Source of the DNA: Pseudorhizobium tarimense
Lineage (GTDB): Bacteria; Pseudomonadota; Alphaproteobacteria; Rhizobiales; Rhizobiaceae
Length of the DNA stretch: 64,000 nucleotides
Direction of reading: 5' to 3'
Assembly (NCBI RefSeq): GCF_022968135.1
Contig: NZ_JALJRA010000010.1
Location: 62,001 to 126,000 of the forward strand
Position numbers and translations under genes: made by a program. Position 1 is the stretch's first letter; the number at the start of each line of letters is the position of its first letter. The notes under the pieces are model-generated. The model saw nothing but the letters and a program-made list of their open reading frames with translations. It ran no database searches and was not told the DNA's origin. Below are positions 57,048 to 64,000 of this stretch, one piece after another.

Positions 57048-58640
57048 ATGAGAGATTTTTCCCTGCCGGGCCGTTCGCTCGCCGTCGGCCGAAAAGGGAT
57101 GGCCGCCACGTCTCATCCGGCTTCTACATTAACGGCCATCGATATCCTCAGGCAGGGTGGCAATGCGATCGATGCCGCAGTTGCGGCCTGCGCGGTCCAG
57201 TGCGTCGTCGAAGCAGGCTCCACCGGCGTTGGCGGCGATTGCTTTGCCCTGCTCTCCATCGGGGGCAGTGACAAGATCCTTGCGTATAACGGCTCCGGAC
57301 GGGCGCCGGCGGCGGCATCTGCGGAACACCTGCGCTCCCAAGGCCTGACGACGATCGAGCGCTGGTCACCCCATGCGGTGACCGTCCCCGGCGCTGTCGA
57401 TGCATGGACGCGGCTTGTTTCTGACCACGGACGACTGGGCATGGCGGAGGTCCTTGCGCCGGCCATCGAACTTGCACGTGGCGGCTATCCCGTCTCACCG
57501 CGGGTTGCACACGATCTGGCGGCACAGCATGCAACCGTCGAGAAGGACGCTTCGACACGCGCGACCTTTCTTGTTGACGGTGAGGCGCCCGAAGTTGGGA
57601 CCATCCACTATCAGCCGCGCCTTGCGGAGACGCTGGAGGCGATCGCCCGCGATGGGCGCAACGGCTTCTATCGAGGCTGGGTGGCGGAGGACATGGTGGA
57701 GCGCCTTGAGGCGGCCGGAGGCATGCATTCGCCGGACGATTTCGCGGAAGCTGAAGGGGAGTACGTCGAGACCATCAAGACGAGCTTCCGCGGCTATGAC
57801 ATTCACGAGTGCCCGCCCAACGGTCAGGGCATGATCGCCTTGATCATCCTTAACATCCTGTCTCATTTCCCAGGCTCTGGCGATCCGCTGGACGTCAATC
57901 GCCTTCACGTCGAGGTCGAAGCGACAAGGCTTGCCTATGCCGCCCGGCAACAGCTCCTTGCGGATCCGGCGAAGGTCGATGTGCCTGTCGACTACCTGCT
58001 GTCCGATAGGCTTGCGAAGGAACTGGCGGCGCAGATTGATCTCGACCGTGCCATCGAAGATCTCCCGCGGTTCAACGAGATGGCGCACACGGACACGGTC
58101 TACATCTGCATCGTCGACGAAGACCGGAACGCCGTGAGCTTCATCAACTCGATCTTCTCGCCCTACGGCAGTGGCATCATGGCGCCGAAGAGCGGCGTCC
58201 TTTTCCACAACCGCGGCCAGAGCTTTTCGCTCGAGGCAGGGCATCCGAACGAACTGGCACCGGGCAAGCGGCCGATGCATACGATCATTCCGGGGATGGT
58301 GACACGGGGTGGTCGGGCGGTCATGCCGTTTGGTGTCATGGGCGGCCATTACCAGGCGATGGGTCACGCCCATCTGCTGTCGAAGATCTTTGACTACGGT
58401 CTTGATCTTCAGACCGCGATCGAGTTGCCGCGGCTCTTTCCGCTGCCGGGTACGAATCAGATCGATATCGAGGGGCGGCTGCGCGACAGAGTCGGCGAGG
58501 AGCTGGTGCGCCGGGGTTTCGAGCTGCGCACGCCTGAATCGGCGATGGGCGGCGCGCAGGCAATATGGATCGATTGGGGGAGGGGCGTTCTGCTGGGCGG
58601 CTCCGATACGCGCAAGGACGGCCTGGCGCTCGGAATCTGA
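57048..58640 (+). CDS. Gamma-glutamyltransferase-family enzyme
   Basis: An Ntn-hydrolase made as a precursor that cuts itself. The 530-aa product has ATSHPASTLTAIDILRQGGNAIDAAVA, EAGSTGVGGDCFALL, the probable nucleophile Thr in AHTDTVYICIVDEDRNAVSFI, and the oxyanion part SPYGSGIMAPKSGVLFHNRG. No signal peptide is seen, so it is probably cytoplasmic, unlike classical Ggt. The substrate is uncertain; annotated relatives include gamma-glutamyl and acylase-like enzymes. ATG 57048 follows CAGGAG. Confidence 0.88.
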   Translation: MRDFSLPGRSLAVGRKGMAATSHPASTLTAIDILRQGGNAIDAAVAACAVQCVVEAGSTGVGGDCFALLSIGGSDKILAYNGSGRAPAAASAEHLRSQGLTTIERWSPHAVTVPGAVDAWTRLVSDHGRLGMAEVLAPAIELARGGYPVSPRVAHDLAAQHATVEKDASTRATFLVDGEAPEVGTIHYQPRLAETLEAIARDGRNGFYRGWVAEDMVERLEAAGGMHSPDDFAEAEGEYVETIKTSFRGYDIHECPPNGQGMIALIILNILSHFPGSGDPLDVNRLHVEVEATRLAYAARQQLLADPAKVDVPVDYLLSDRLAKELAAQIDLDRAIEDLPRFNEMAHTDTVYICIVDEDRNAVSFINSIFSPYGSGIMAPKSGVLFHNRGQSFSLEAGHPNELAPGKRPMHTIIPGMVTRGGRAVMPFGVMGGHYQAMGHAHLLSKIFDYGLDLQTAIELPRLFPLPGTNQIDIEGRLRDRVGEELVRRGFELRTPESAMGGAQAIWIDWGRGVLLGGSDTRKDGLALGI

Positions 58641-58666
58641 TCTCAGGGGATTGGCAACCAGGTGTC

Positions 58667-58700
58667 TTGCAGGCCGGCGACAGGGGTCGCCGGCTTGCAA
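58667..58700. terminator. Bidirectional hairpin between the ggt-like gene and dppF
   Basis: A 15-bp stem (58667-58681 with 58686-58700, one G-U pair, AGGG loop) sits 26 bases after the ggt-like stop and seven bases after dppF on the other strand. It is stable but lacks a T-run on either side. Confidence 0.55.
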
Positions 58701-58707
58701 TCATCTA

Positions 58708-59562
58708 TCAAGCAGCGCTTGCCGCCTTCTTGCGAGCCACGCGGGCACGGATGGATTCAACATCCGCCCGTGGCGTCGCTGCAAACAGGGAACGCGTGTA
58801 TTCGTGCTTGGGGTCGGAGAAGACCTCGTCGCGCGTGCCGTACTCTACGGCCTCGCCGAAGTACATAACCATGACTTCGTCGGCGATGTAGCGGACGACG
58901 GAAAGATCGTGGCTGATGAAGACATAGGTCAGGCCGAACTCGTCCTGCAGGTCTGCAAGCAGGTTCAGGACCTGTGCCTGGACCGAAAGGTCGAGGGCAG
59001 AGACCGGCTCGTCGAGGACCAGAAGCTTCGGGTTCATCATCAGGGCGCGCGCGATCGCGATGCGCTGACGCTGGCCGCCCGAGAACATGTGCGGGTAGCG
59101 GTTGTAGTGCTCCGGGCCCAGCCCGACCTTTACCAGCATCTCGTTGGCGCGCTCGCGGCGTTCCGCAGCCGAGATCTTGGTGTTGATCAAGAGCGGCTCG
59201 CCGAGAACGTCGCCGATCTTCTGGCGCGGGTTGAGCGAACCGTATGGGTTCTGGAAGACGATCTGAACCTTCTGGCGCATCTCGGGCGTCAGATGGCCGG
59301 GGCGGGTGTCGGTCTTCTCACCGTCGATGATGAGATCACCAGAGGTCGGCTCATCGATGAACGTGAGCATACGCGCAAGGGTTGACTTGCCGCAGCCGGA
59401 TTCGCCCACGATCGCGAGCGTTTTGCCGCGTTCGAGCGAGAAAGACACGCCCTTGACCGCATGGATGATCTTCTTCGGCTTGAACAGCCCGCCGGGAAGC
59501 TCGTAGTCGCGCTTGATGTCGCGCACTTCAAGCATGGTGTTGCTTTTCTTGATCTCGGTCAT
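58708..59562 (-). CDS. dppF: Dipeptide ABC transporter ATP-binding protein DppF
   Basis: One of two ATPases of the peptide importer. The 284-aa product has Walker A GESGCGKSTLA, Q-loop QNPYGSLNPRQKI, signature FSGGQRQRIAIARAL, Walker B LLVLDEP and H-loop ISHDLSVV, plus the peptide-ABC C-terminal extension (EYTRSLFAATP). It overlaps dppD by four bases (ATGA). Last gene of dppABCDF. Confidence 0.95.
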   Translation of the reverse strand: MTEIKKSNTMLEVRDIKRDYELPGGLFKPKKIIHAVKGVSFSLERGKTLAIVGESGCGKSTLARMLTFIDEPTSGDLIIDGEKTDTRPGHLTPEMRQKVQIVFQNPYGSLNPRQKIGDVLGEPLLINTKISAAERRERANEMLVKVGLGPEHYNRYPHMFSGGQRQRIAIARALMMNPKLLVLDEPVSALDLSVQAQVLNLLADLQDEFGLTYVFISHDLSVVRYIADEVMVMYFGEAVEYGTRDEVFSDPKHEYTRSLFAATPRADVESIRARVARKKAASAA

Positions 59563-60413
59563 GCGCTTGTTCCCGCAGGTTCGGGGGTGCCATCGAAATA
59601 CTGAGAGACCGTCGTGAGGCGGTCACCGGTCGCATTTTCGGGCAGCGCCGCAAGCAGGGCCTTGGTGTAATTGCTCTTGGGGTTCTCAAAGAGGGAAAGC
59701 ACGTCGGCCTCTTCCATCTTCTTGCCCTTGTACTGCACGACCACGCGATCGGCGGTCTCCGCCACCACGCCCATATCATGGGTGATCATGATGAGGCCCA
59801 TGCCGTTCTTGGCCTGCAGCGACATCAGAAGGTCGAGGATCTGCTTCTGGATCGTCACGTCAAGCGCCGTGGTCGGCTCGTCGGCAATCAGAAGCTTCGG
59901 GTCGCAGGCGATCGCGATGGCGATCATGACGCGCTGGCACTGGCCGCCGGACATCTGGTGCGGGAAGTGGTTGAGCCGCTCTTCCGGATTGGGAAGACCG
60001 ACCTGGCGGAACAGCTCGATTGCCCGTTCGCGCCGTGCCTTCTTGTCCAGCCCGAGGTGGATGCGCAGCACCTCCTCGATCTGGAAGCCGACAGTAAAGC
60101 AGGGGTTGAGGCTTGCGATCGGCTCCTGGAAGATCATCGCGATGTCCTTGCCGATCAGCTTGCGCCGTTCGGACGCGCCGATGTTCTGGATGTCACGACC
60201 TTCAAACAGCATGCGGTCTGCGGTGATCTTCGCGGTCCAGGGCAAGAGACCCATGACGGCTAGCATGGCGACCGACTTGCCGGAGCCGGATTCGCCGACG
60301 ATCGCCAGCACTTCGCCGGAATTGACCGACATGGAGACGCCGTCCACGGCGCGGAACCAGCCGGATGCCGTCTCGAACTCGACGGTGAGGTTATCGATTT
60401 GCAGAAGCGCCAT
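59559..60413 (-). CDS. dppD: Dipeptide ABC transporter ATP-binding protein DppD
   Basis: The partner ATPase. The 284-aa product starts MALLQIDNLTVEFETASGWF and has Walker A GESGSGKSVAM, QEPIASLNPCFTVG, signature MSGGQCQRVMIAIAI, Walker B LLIADEP and HDMGVVAE. The start at 60413 is two bases past the dppC stop; the same frame is open up through dppC but that part is not coding. Confidence 0.94.
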   Translation of the reverse strand: MALLQIDNLTVEFETASGWFRAVDGVSMSVNSGEVLAIVGESGSGKSVAMLAVMGLLPWTAKITADRMLFEGRDIQNIGASERRKLIGKDIAMIFQEPIASLNPCFTVGFQIEEVLRIHLGLDKKARRERAIELFRQVGLPNPEERLNHFPHQMSGGQCQRVMIAIAIACDPKLLIADEPTTALDVTIQKQILDLLMSLQAKNGMGLIMITHDMGVVAETADRVVVQYKGKKMEEADVLSLFENPKSNYTKALLAALPENATGDRLTTVSQYFDGTPEPAGTSA

Positions 60414-60415
60414 GA

Positions 60416-61339
60416 TCAGGACCTCTTCAGTTTCGGGTCGAGCGCATCGCGCAGGCCGTCGCCCATCAGGTTGATAGCCAGAACCGTGATCAGGATCGCA
60501 AGACCGGGGAAGGTCACCACCCACCAGGCGCGCAGGATGAACTCGCGCGCTTCGGCGAGCATGGTGCCCCATTCTGGTGCTGGCGGCTGGGCGCCCATGC
60601 CGAGGAAGCCGAGGGCGGCTGCGTCGAGGATGGCGTTGGAGAAGGAGAGCGTCGCCTGGACGATCAGCGGTGCCGTGCAGTTCGGCAGGATCGTGCGGAA
60701 CATCAGGCGAAGCGGGCCGGCACCGGCAAGGCGGGAGGCTGTGACGTAATCGCGGGTCTTTTCCGTCATGACGGCAGCACGCGTCAGGCGCACGAAGTGC
60801 GGCTGCAGCACGAGGGCGATTGCGATCATGCCGTTGATCAGGCCGGGGCCGAGGATAGCAACGAGCACCAGCGCCAGAAGCAGCGATGGAAAGGCGAGGA
60901 TGATGTCCATCAGGCGCATGATCGCCGTATCCAGCCAGCCGCGGTAGTAACCTGCGATCACGCCGATCAGGATGCCGCTCGTCAGCGAGAGCGTGGTGAC
61001 GAAGACGCCGATGAACAACGAATACTGCGCGCCGTAGATCAGGCGAGACAGGATATCGCGGCCGACTGGATCGGTGCCCAGGAGATAGCTGATATTGCCG
61101 CCCTCCAGCCACGCCGGCGGGAGGAGGACCGCATCGCGATACTGCTCGAAGGGCGAGTGCGGGGCGACGAGCGGCGCGAAGATCGCAATCAGCACCAGTG
61201 CGACGAAGACATAGAGCCCGATCACCGCGCCGCGATTTTCGGAGAAGTAGAACCAGAACTCCCTGAGCATCTTGCGGCGTAGTGCTGCGCTCGACAGTGC
61301 TTCCGGGGAGTTGTCGATATCGGTGATAGTATCGGCCAT
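60416..61339 (-). CDS. dppC: Dipeptide ABC transporter permease DppC
   Basis: Inner-membrane permease. The 307-aa product has the OppC N-terminal domain (FWFYFSENRGAVIGLYVFVALVLIA), the periplasmic stretch LLGTDPVGRDILSRLIYGAQYSL, and the EAA loop region YVTASRLAGAGPLRLMFRTILPN. ATG 61339 follows GAGGATAA. It lies 12 bases after dppB. Confidence 0.94.
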   Translation of the reverse strand: MADTITDIDNSPEALSSAALRRKMLREFWFYFSENRGAVIGLYVFVALVLIAIFAPLVAPHSPFEQYRDAVLLPPAWLEGGNISYLLGTDPVGRDILSRLIYGAQYSLFIGVFVTTLSLTSGILIGVIAGYYRGWLDTAIMRLMDIILAFPSLLLALVLVAILGPGLINGMIAIALVLQPHFVRLTRAAVMTEKTRDYVTASRLAGAGPLRLMFRTILPNCTAPLIVQATLSFSNAILDAAALGFLGMGAQPPAPEWGTMLAEAREFILRAWWVVTFPGLAILITVLAINLMGDGLRDALDPKLKRS

Positions 61340-61351
61340 GGGATTATCCTC

Positions 61352-62356
61352 TTAGTGGCGGATACGCGGGTTGATCAGGCCGTAGAGCAGATCAACGATG
61401 AGGTTGACGAACATGATGATCGCCGCGATCAGCAGCAGGCCGCCCTGGATGACCGGATAGTCGCGCCGGAAAACGCTGTCGACCATCCACTTGCCGATGC
61501 CCGGCCAGGAGAAGATCGTTTCCGTCAGGATGGCGCCGGCGAGCATTACTCCGATCTGCAGACCGATCGTGGTGATGACCGGGATCATGGCGTTGCGCAG
61601 CGCGTGAATGCCGACGACGCGGAACGGCGAGAGGCCCTTAGCGCGTGCGGTGCGCACGTAATCTTCCGACAGCACTTCAAGCATGGCCGAGCGCGTCTGG
61701 CGGGCGATCACCGCGAGCGGGATCGTCGCCAGGACGATGGACGGCAGCGCGAGGTGGCTGAGCGCAGACATGAAGGCGCCCTTCTGGCCGGACAGAAGCG
61801 AGTCGATCAGCATAAAGCCGGTTACCGGCGGGAAGAAGAACATCAGCGAGATGCGGCCGGAGACCGGTGTCCACTGAAGGATGCCGGAAAACAGGATGAT
61901 CAGCAGCAATCCCCACCAGAAGATCGGCATGGAATAGCCGACAAGGGCAATGCCCATCAGGGACTGGTCGAAGATTGATCCGCGCTTAATCGCAGCGATC
62001 ACACCCGCCGGGATGCCGATCAGGACGGCAAGGATGATGGCGCAGAGGGACAATTCCACGGTGGCCGGAAACAGTGCCAGGAACTGGTCGAGGATCGGCG
62101 TCTTGGAAACGATCGAGGAGCCAAAGTCACCAGTCACGACACCGCCGAGGTAGTCGAAATACTGGATGACCAGAGGTCGGTCGAGCCCAAGCTGGGCGCT
62201 GATCTGCGCATGACGCTCTGGCGACATGACACGTTCGCCAGAAAGCAGCGCGACGGGATCGCCGGGGAGAAGGCGGATAAAGGAGAAAGAGATGATCGAG
62301 ACCCCGATAAAAGTCGGGATCAGAACGGCGAAACGCCGCAGGAGAAAGCCGAACAT
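61352..62356 (-). CDS. dppB: Dipeptide ABC transporter permease DppB
   Basis: The second permease, 334 aa, with the family start FLLRRFAVLIPTFIGVSIISF, FIRLLPGDPV, about six helices, and the EAA loop YVRTARAKGLSPFRVVGIHALRN. ATG 62356 has AAAGG upstream and matches homologues; a start at 62383 would add nine residues. It lies 152 bases from dppA, with two hairpins in the gap. Confidence 0.94.
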   Translation of the reverse strand: MFGFLLRRFAVLIPTFIGVSIISFSFIRLLPGDPVALLSGERVMSPERHAQISAQLGLDRPLVIQYFDYLGGVVTGDFGSSIVSKTPILDQFLALFPATVELSLCAIILAVLIGIPAGVIAAIKRGSIFDQSLMGIALVGYSMPIFWWGLLLIILFSGILQWTPVSGRISLMFFFPPVTGFMLIDSLLSGQKGAFMSALSHLALPSIVLATIPLAVIARQTRSAMLEVLSEDYVRTARAKGLSPFRVVGIHALRNAMIPVITTIGLQIGVMLAGAILTETIFSWPGIGKWMVDSVFRRDYPVIQGGLLLIAAIIMFVNLIVDLLYGLINPRIRH

Positions 62357-62412
62357 AGGAAACCTTTTTGTCCCTTGAGCCAAGGCAGGCTTTGGACCCC
62401 GCTCATGGCGCT

Positions 62413-62437
62413 TGAAGTGGTTTCACTTCATTTTTTT
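62413..62437 (+). terminator. Plus-strand intrinsic terminator in the dppA-dppB gap
   Basis: TGAAGTG (62413-62419) pairs with CACTTCA (62424-62430) over GTTT, followed at once by seven T (62431-62437). This is a textbook terminator, but it points against the dpp operon. On the minus strand the same bases have an A-run before the hairpin and none of the T-run after it. Confidence 0.6.
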
Positions 62438-62456
62438 CTGGCGCTCATAAAGCAAA

Positions 62457-62487
62457 TGCCGCGGGAAACGCAATGTATCCCGCGGCA
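62457..62487 (-). terminator. Hairpin downstream of dppA
   Basis: TGCCGCGGGA (62457-62466) pairs with TCCCGCGGCA (62478-62487), a perfect 10-bp stem with an 11-base loop, 21 bases after the dppA stop on the minus strand and followed by TTTGCTTTATG. Such hairpins commonly protect or partly end the mRNA so that the binding protein is made in excess over the permeases (inference). Confidence 0.6.
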
Positions 62488-62508
62488 GATTTTATCGGTC
62501 AGGTGCCG

Positions 62509-64000
62509 TTACTCGGAGATATCGACGTTCTCGAACGTGAAATCGCCGAGCGGGCTCTGCACGAAGCCGGTGACTTCCTTGCGCATCGGAACGATCGACA
62601 GCGAGTGGTCGAGTGTCGCCCAAGGAGCTTCACGCTTGAACACGACCTGGGCCTGTTCATAGAGTTCGGCACGCTCTTCCTGGTCGGAAACCGTCTTCGC
62701 CTTCGTCACGAGCTCGTTGAACTCCTCGTTGCACCACTGCGCGCGGTTGTTGCCGCCGACGGCGTTGCAGCCGAGCAGGGTGTCGAGGAAGTTGTCCGGG
62801 TCGCCGTTGTCGCCGGTCCAGCCGAGCATGACGGCACCGTCGCGGTCCTTCGCCTTCGAGCGGTCGAGGTATTCGGCCCATTCGTAGGAGACGATCTCGA
62901 CGTCGACGCCGATCTTGGCGAAGTCGTCCTGGATGATTTCGGCAGCGCGACGTGCGTTCAGCATGTACGGACGCGAAACCGGCATCGCCCAGATCTTCAT
63001 CGACAGGTTTTCGACGCCTGCGTCCTGAAGCATCTTCTTGGCGGCTTCGAGGTCGTACTCATCTTCCTCGACGGCGTCATTGTAGGACCACATGGTCGGC
63101 GGGATCGGGTTCTTCGCCGGCGTTGCCATGCCTTGGAAAACGGCATCAACGATTGCCTGCTTGTTGATCGCCTTGTTGAGCGCCTTGCGGACCTCAACCT
63201 TGTCGAACGGAGCCTGGGTCGTGTTGTAAGCGAGGTAGGCAACGTTCAGGCCTTCCTGCTCCATAACGGTCAGGCTGTCGTCGGAACGCATGGACTCAAC
63301 GTCGGCTGCGTTCGGATACGGCATCAGGTGGCATTCGCCAGCCTTCAGCTTCTGGTAACGAACGGCGGCGTCCGTGGTGATGGCGAAGACGAGGTCATCG
63401 ATCTTCGGCGCGCCACCCCAGTAGTCGGCGTTCTTGGCGTAACGGATGACGGCATCCTGCTGGTAGCCGACGAAGGAGAACGGACCGGTGCCGAGCGGCA
63501 TCTGGTTCAGTTGCTCCATCTTGCCCTCAGCCTGCAGCTTGTCTGCATATTCCTTCGACATGATCGAAGCGAACGGCATCGCCAAGTTGGCGAGGAAAGG
63601 AGCTTCCGGACGGTTGAGGACAAACTTCACCGTCATGTCGTCAACCTTTTCGATCGACTTGATGAGGTCCGGGAAGCCCATGCCGGCGGCATATTCCCAG
63701 GAAGTGCCCGGAACGTACTGGTTCCACGGGTTTTCTGCATTGATCTGGCGGTCGATGGAGAAGACCACGTCGTCAGCGTTCATCTCGCGGGTCGGCGTGA
63801 AGAAGTCCGTGGTGTGGAACTTGACACCCGGGCGCAGCTTGAACGTGTATTCGGTGCCATCGTCGGACACGGTCCAGCTTTCGGCAAGGCCGGCAACCGG
63901 CTTGGTCGTACCCGGCTCGAACTCGAGCAGGCGGCTGTAGACTGGATGGGCGGATGCATCGAAGGTGGTGCCGGCGGTGTAGAGGCCGGGGTCGAAACCT
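62509..64000 (-). CDS. dppA: Dipeptide-binding protein DppA (5' end outside window)
   Basis: Periplasmic peptide-binding protein of family 5. About 497 codons are visible, open at 64000; the signal peptide and first residues lie beyond the edge. Landmarks: LLEFEPGTTKPVAGLAESW, GTEYTFKLRPGVKFHTTDF, ADDVVFSIDRQIN, and LGWTGDNGDPDNFLDTLLGCNAV near the end, closely like Escherichia coli DppA including the last strand GDFTFENVDIS. It carries di- and possibly 5-aminolevulinate-type substrates in relatives; the actual substrate is inferred. Confidence 0.93.
   Translation of the reverse strand, partial: GFDPGLYTAGTTFDASAHPVYSRLLEFEPGTTKPVAGLAESWTVSDDGTEYTFKLRPGVKFHTTDFFTPTREMNADDVVFSIDRQINAENPWNQYVPGTSWEYAAGMGFPDLIKSIEKVDDMTVKFVLNRPEAPFLANLAMPFASIMSKEYADKLQAEGKMEQLNQMPLGTGPFSFVGYQQDAVIRYAKNADYWGGAPKIDDLVFAITTDAAVRYQKLKAGECHLMPYPNAADVESMRSDDSLTVMEQEGLNVAYLAYNTTQAPFDKVEVRKALNKAINKQAIVDAVFQGMATPAKNPIPPTMWSYNDAVEEDEYDLEAAKKMLQDAGVENLSMKIWAMPVSRPYMLNARRAAEIIQDDFAKIGVDVEIVSYEWAEYLDRSKAKDRDGAVMLGWTGDNGDPDNFLDTLLGCNAVGGNNRAQWCNEEFNELVTKAKTVSDQEERAELYEQAQVVFKREAPWATLDHSLSIVPMRKEVTGFVQSPLGDFTFENVDISE

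Noticed and set aside
57495..58700. 401-codon minus-strand ORF opposite the ggt-like gene
   Set aside because: Antisense shadow; the plus-strand gene has clear family motifs.
59559..61112. 517-codon reading of dppD extended upstream
   Set aside because: The first 233 codons run through dppC in a different frame; dppD homologues start at MALLQIDNLTVEF.

Overview
The window is a 64 kb piece of an alphaproteobacterial chromosome, most probably from the Rhizobiaceae (Rhizobium/Agrobacterium/Ensifer group). The evidence is the gene order pyruvate-dikinase regulator - oriC - hemE - hemJ - rho - mnmE - mnmG - rsmG - parA - parB with holA-lptE-leuS convergent to it, GAAC-N7-GAAC as the SOS box, parS sites close to TGTTTCACGTGAAACA, GANTC sites in the origin region, a TrcR (DUF1013) regulator, a fused SecDF, and a GdhZ-type 180-kDa glutamate dehydrogenase. 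GC content looks to be about 60-63 percent in most genes and lower in the mnmE-mnmG-rsmG block. No rRNA, tRNA, CRISPR array, insertion sequence or prophage gene was recognised. Almost everything is core housekeeping.

Layout. (1) 1-9525, origin and centromere: a frameshifted, edge-truncated ppsR-like gene, a DnaA-box-rich gap that is very probably the chromosomal origin, then hemE-hemJ, rho, mnmE-mnmG-rsmG and parA-parB. Two parS sites lie on the mnmE stop codon and inside the first codons of rsmG. (2) 9522-14565: leuS-lptE-holA, an overlapping minus-strand operon, and a YggS-type PLP-binding protein. (3) 14654-19523: propionyl-CoA and acetyl-CoA synthetase genes on either side of the cell-cycle regulator trcR. 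(4) 19573-27604: a secreted staphylococcal-type nuclease whose start carries a perfect 32-bp inverted repeat, a DUF1674 protein, htpX-rsmB, a heparinase II/III-family protein, purH and an MFS transporter. (5) 27624-34998: NAD-glutamate dehydrogenase, pyridoxal kinase, beta-carbonic anhydrase and a lytic transglycosylase. (6) 35161-40802: a minus-strand amino-acid cluster (leuD, RidA-like, leuB, asd), a small membrane protein, a CoA-ester lyase coupled to a DUF1737 protein, and a zincin. (7) 40934-46772: the SOS-controlled mutagenesis cassette imuA-imuB-dnaE2 with a perfect LexA box. (8) 46897-53741: bfd-bfr iron storage, putR/putA proline catabolism, an iron-type alcohol dehydrogenase and a YqaA membrane protein. 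(9) 53818-64000: secDF, a small membrane protein, a gamma-glutamyltransferase-like enzyme, and a dppABCDF peptide ABC operon whose dppA runs off the window end.

How the genes work together: the left end combines replication initiation (oriC), segregation (ParA/ParB/parS) and a replisome subunit (HolA). Other genes feed acyl-CoA, glutamate, proline, leucine and aspartate metabolism. I found no convincing new multi-gene system. The items most worth a second look are the 32-bp perfect inverted repeat at the nuclease start, the frameshift in the ppsR-like gene beside the origin, the parS sites built into coding sequence, and the opposed hairpins between dppA and dppB.
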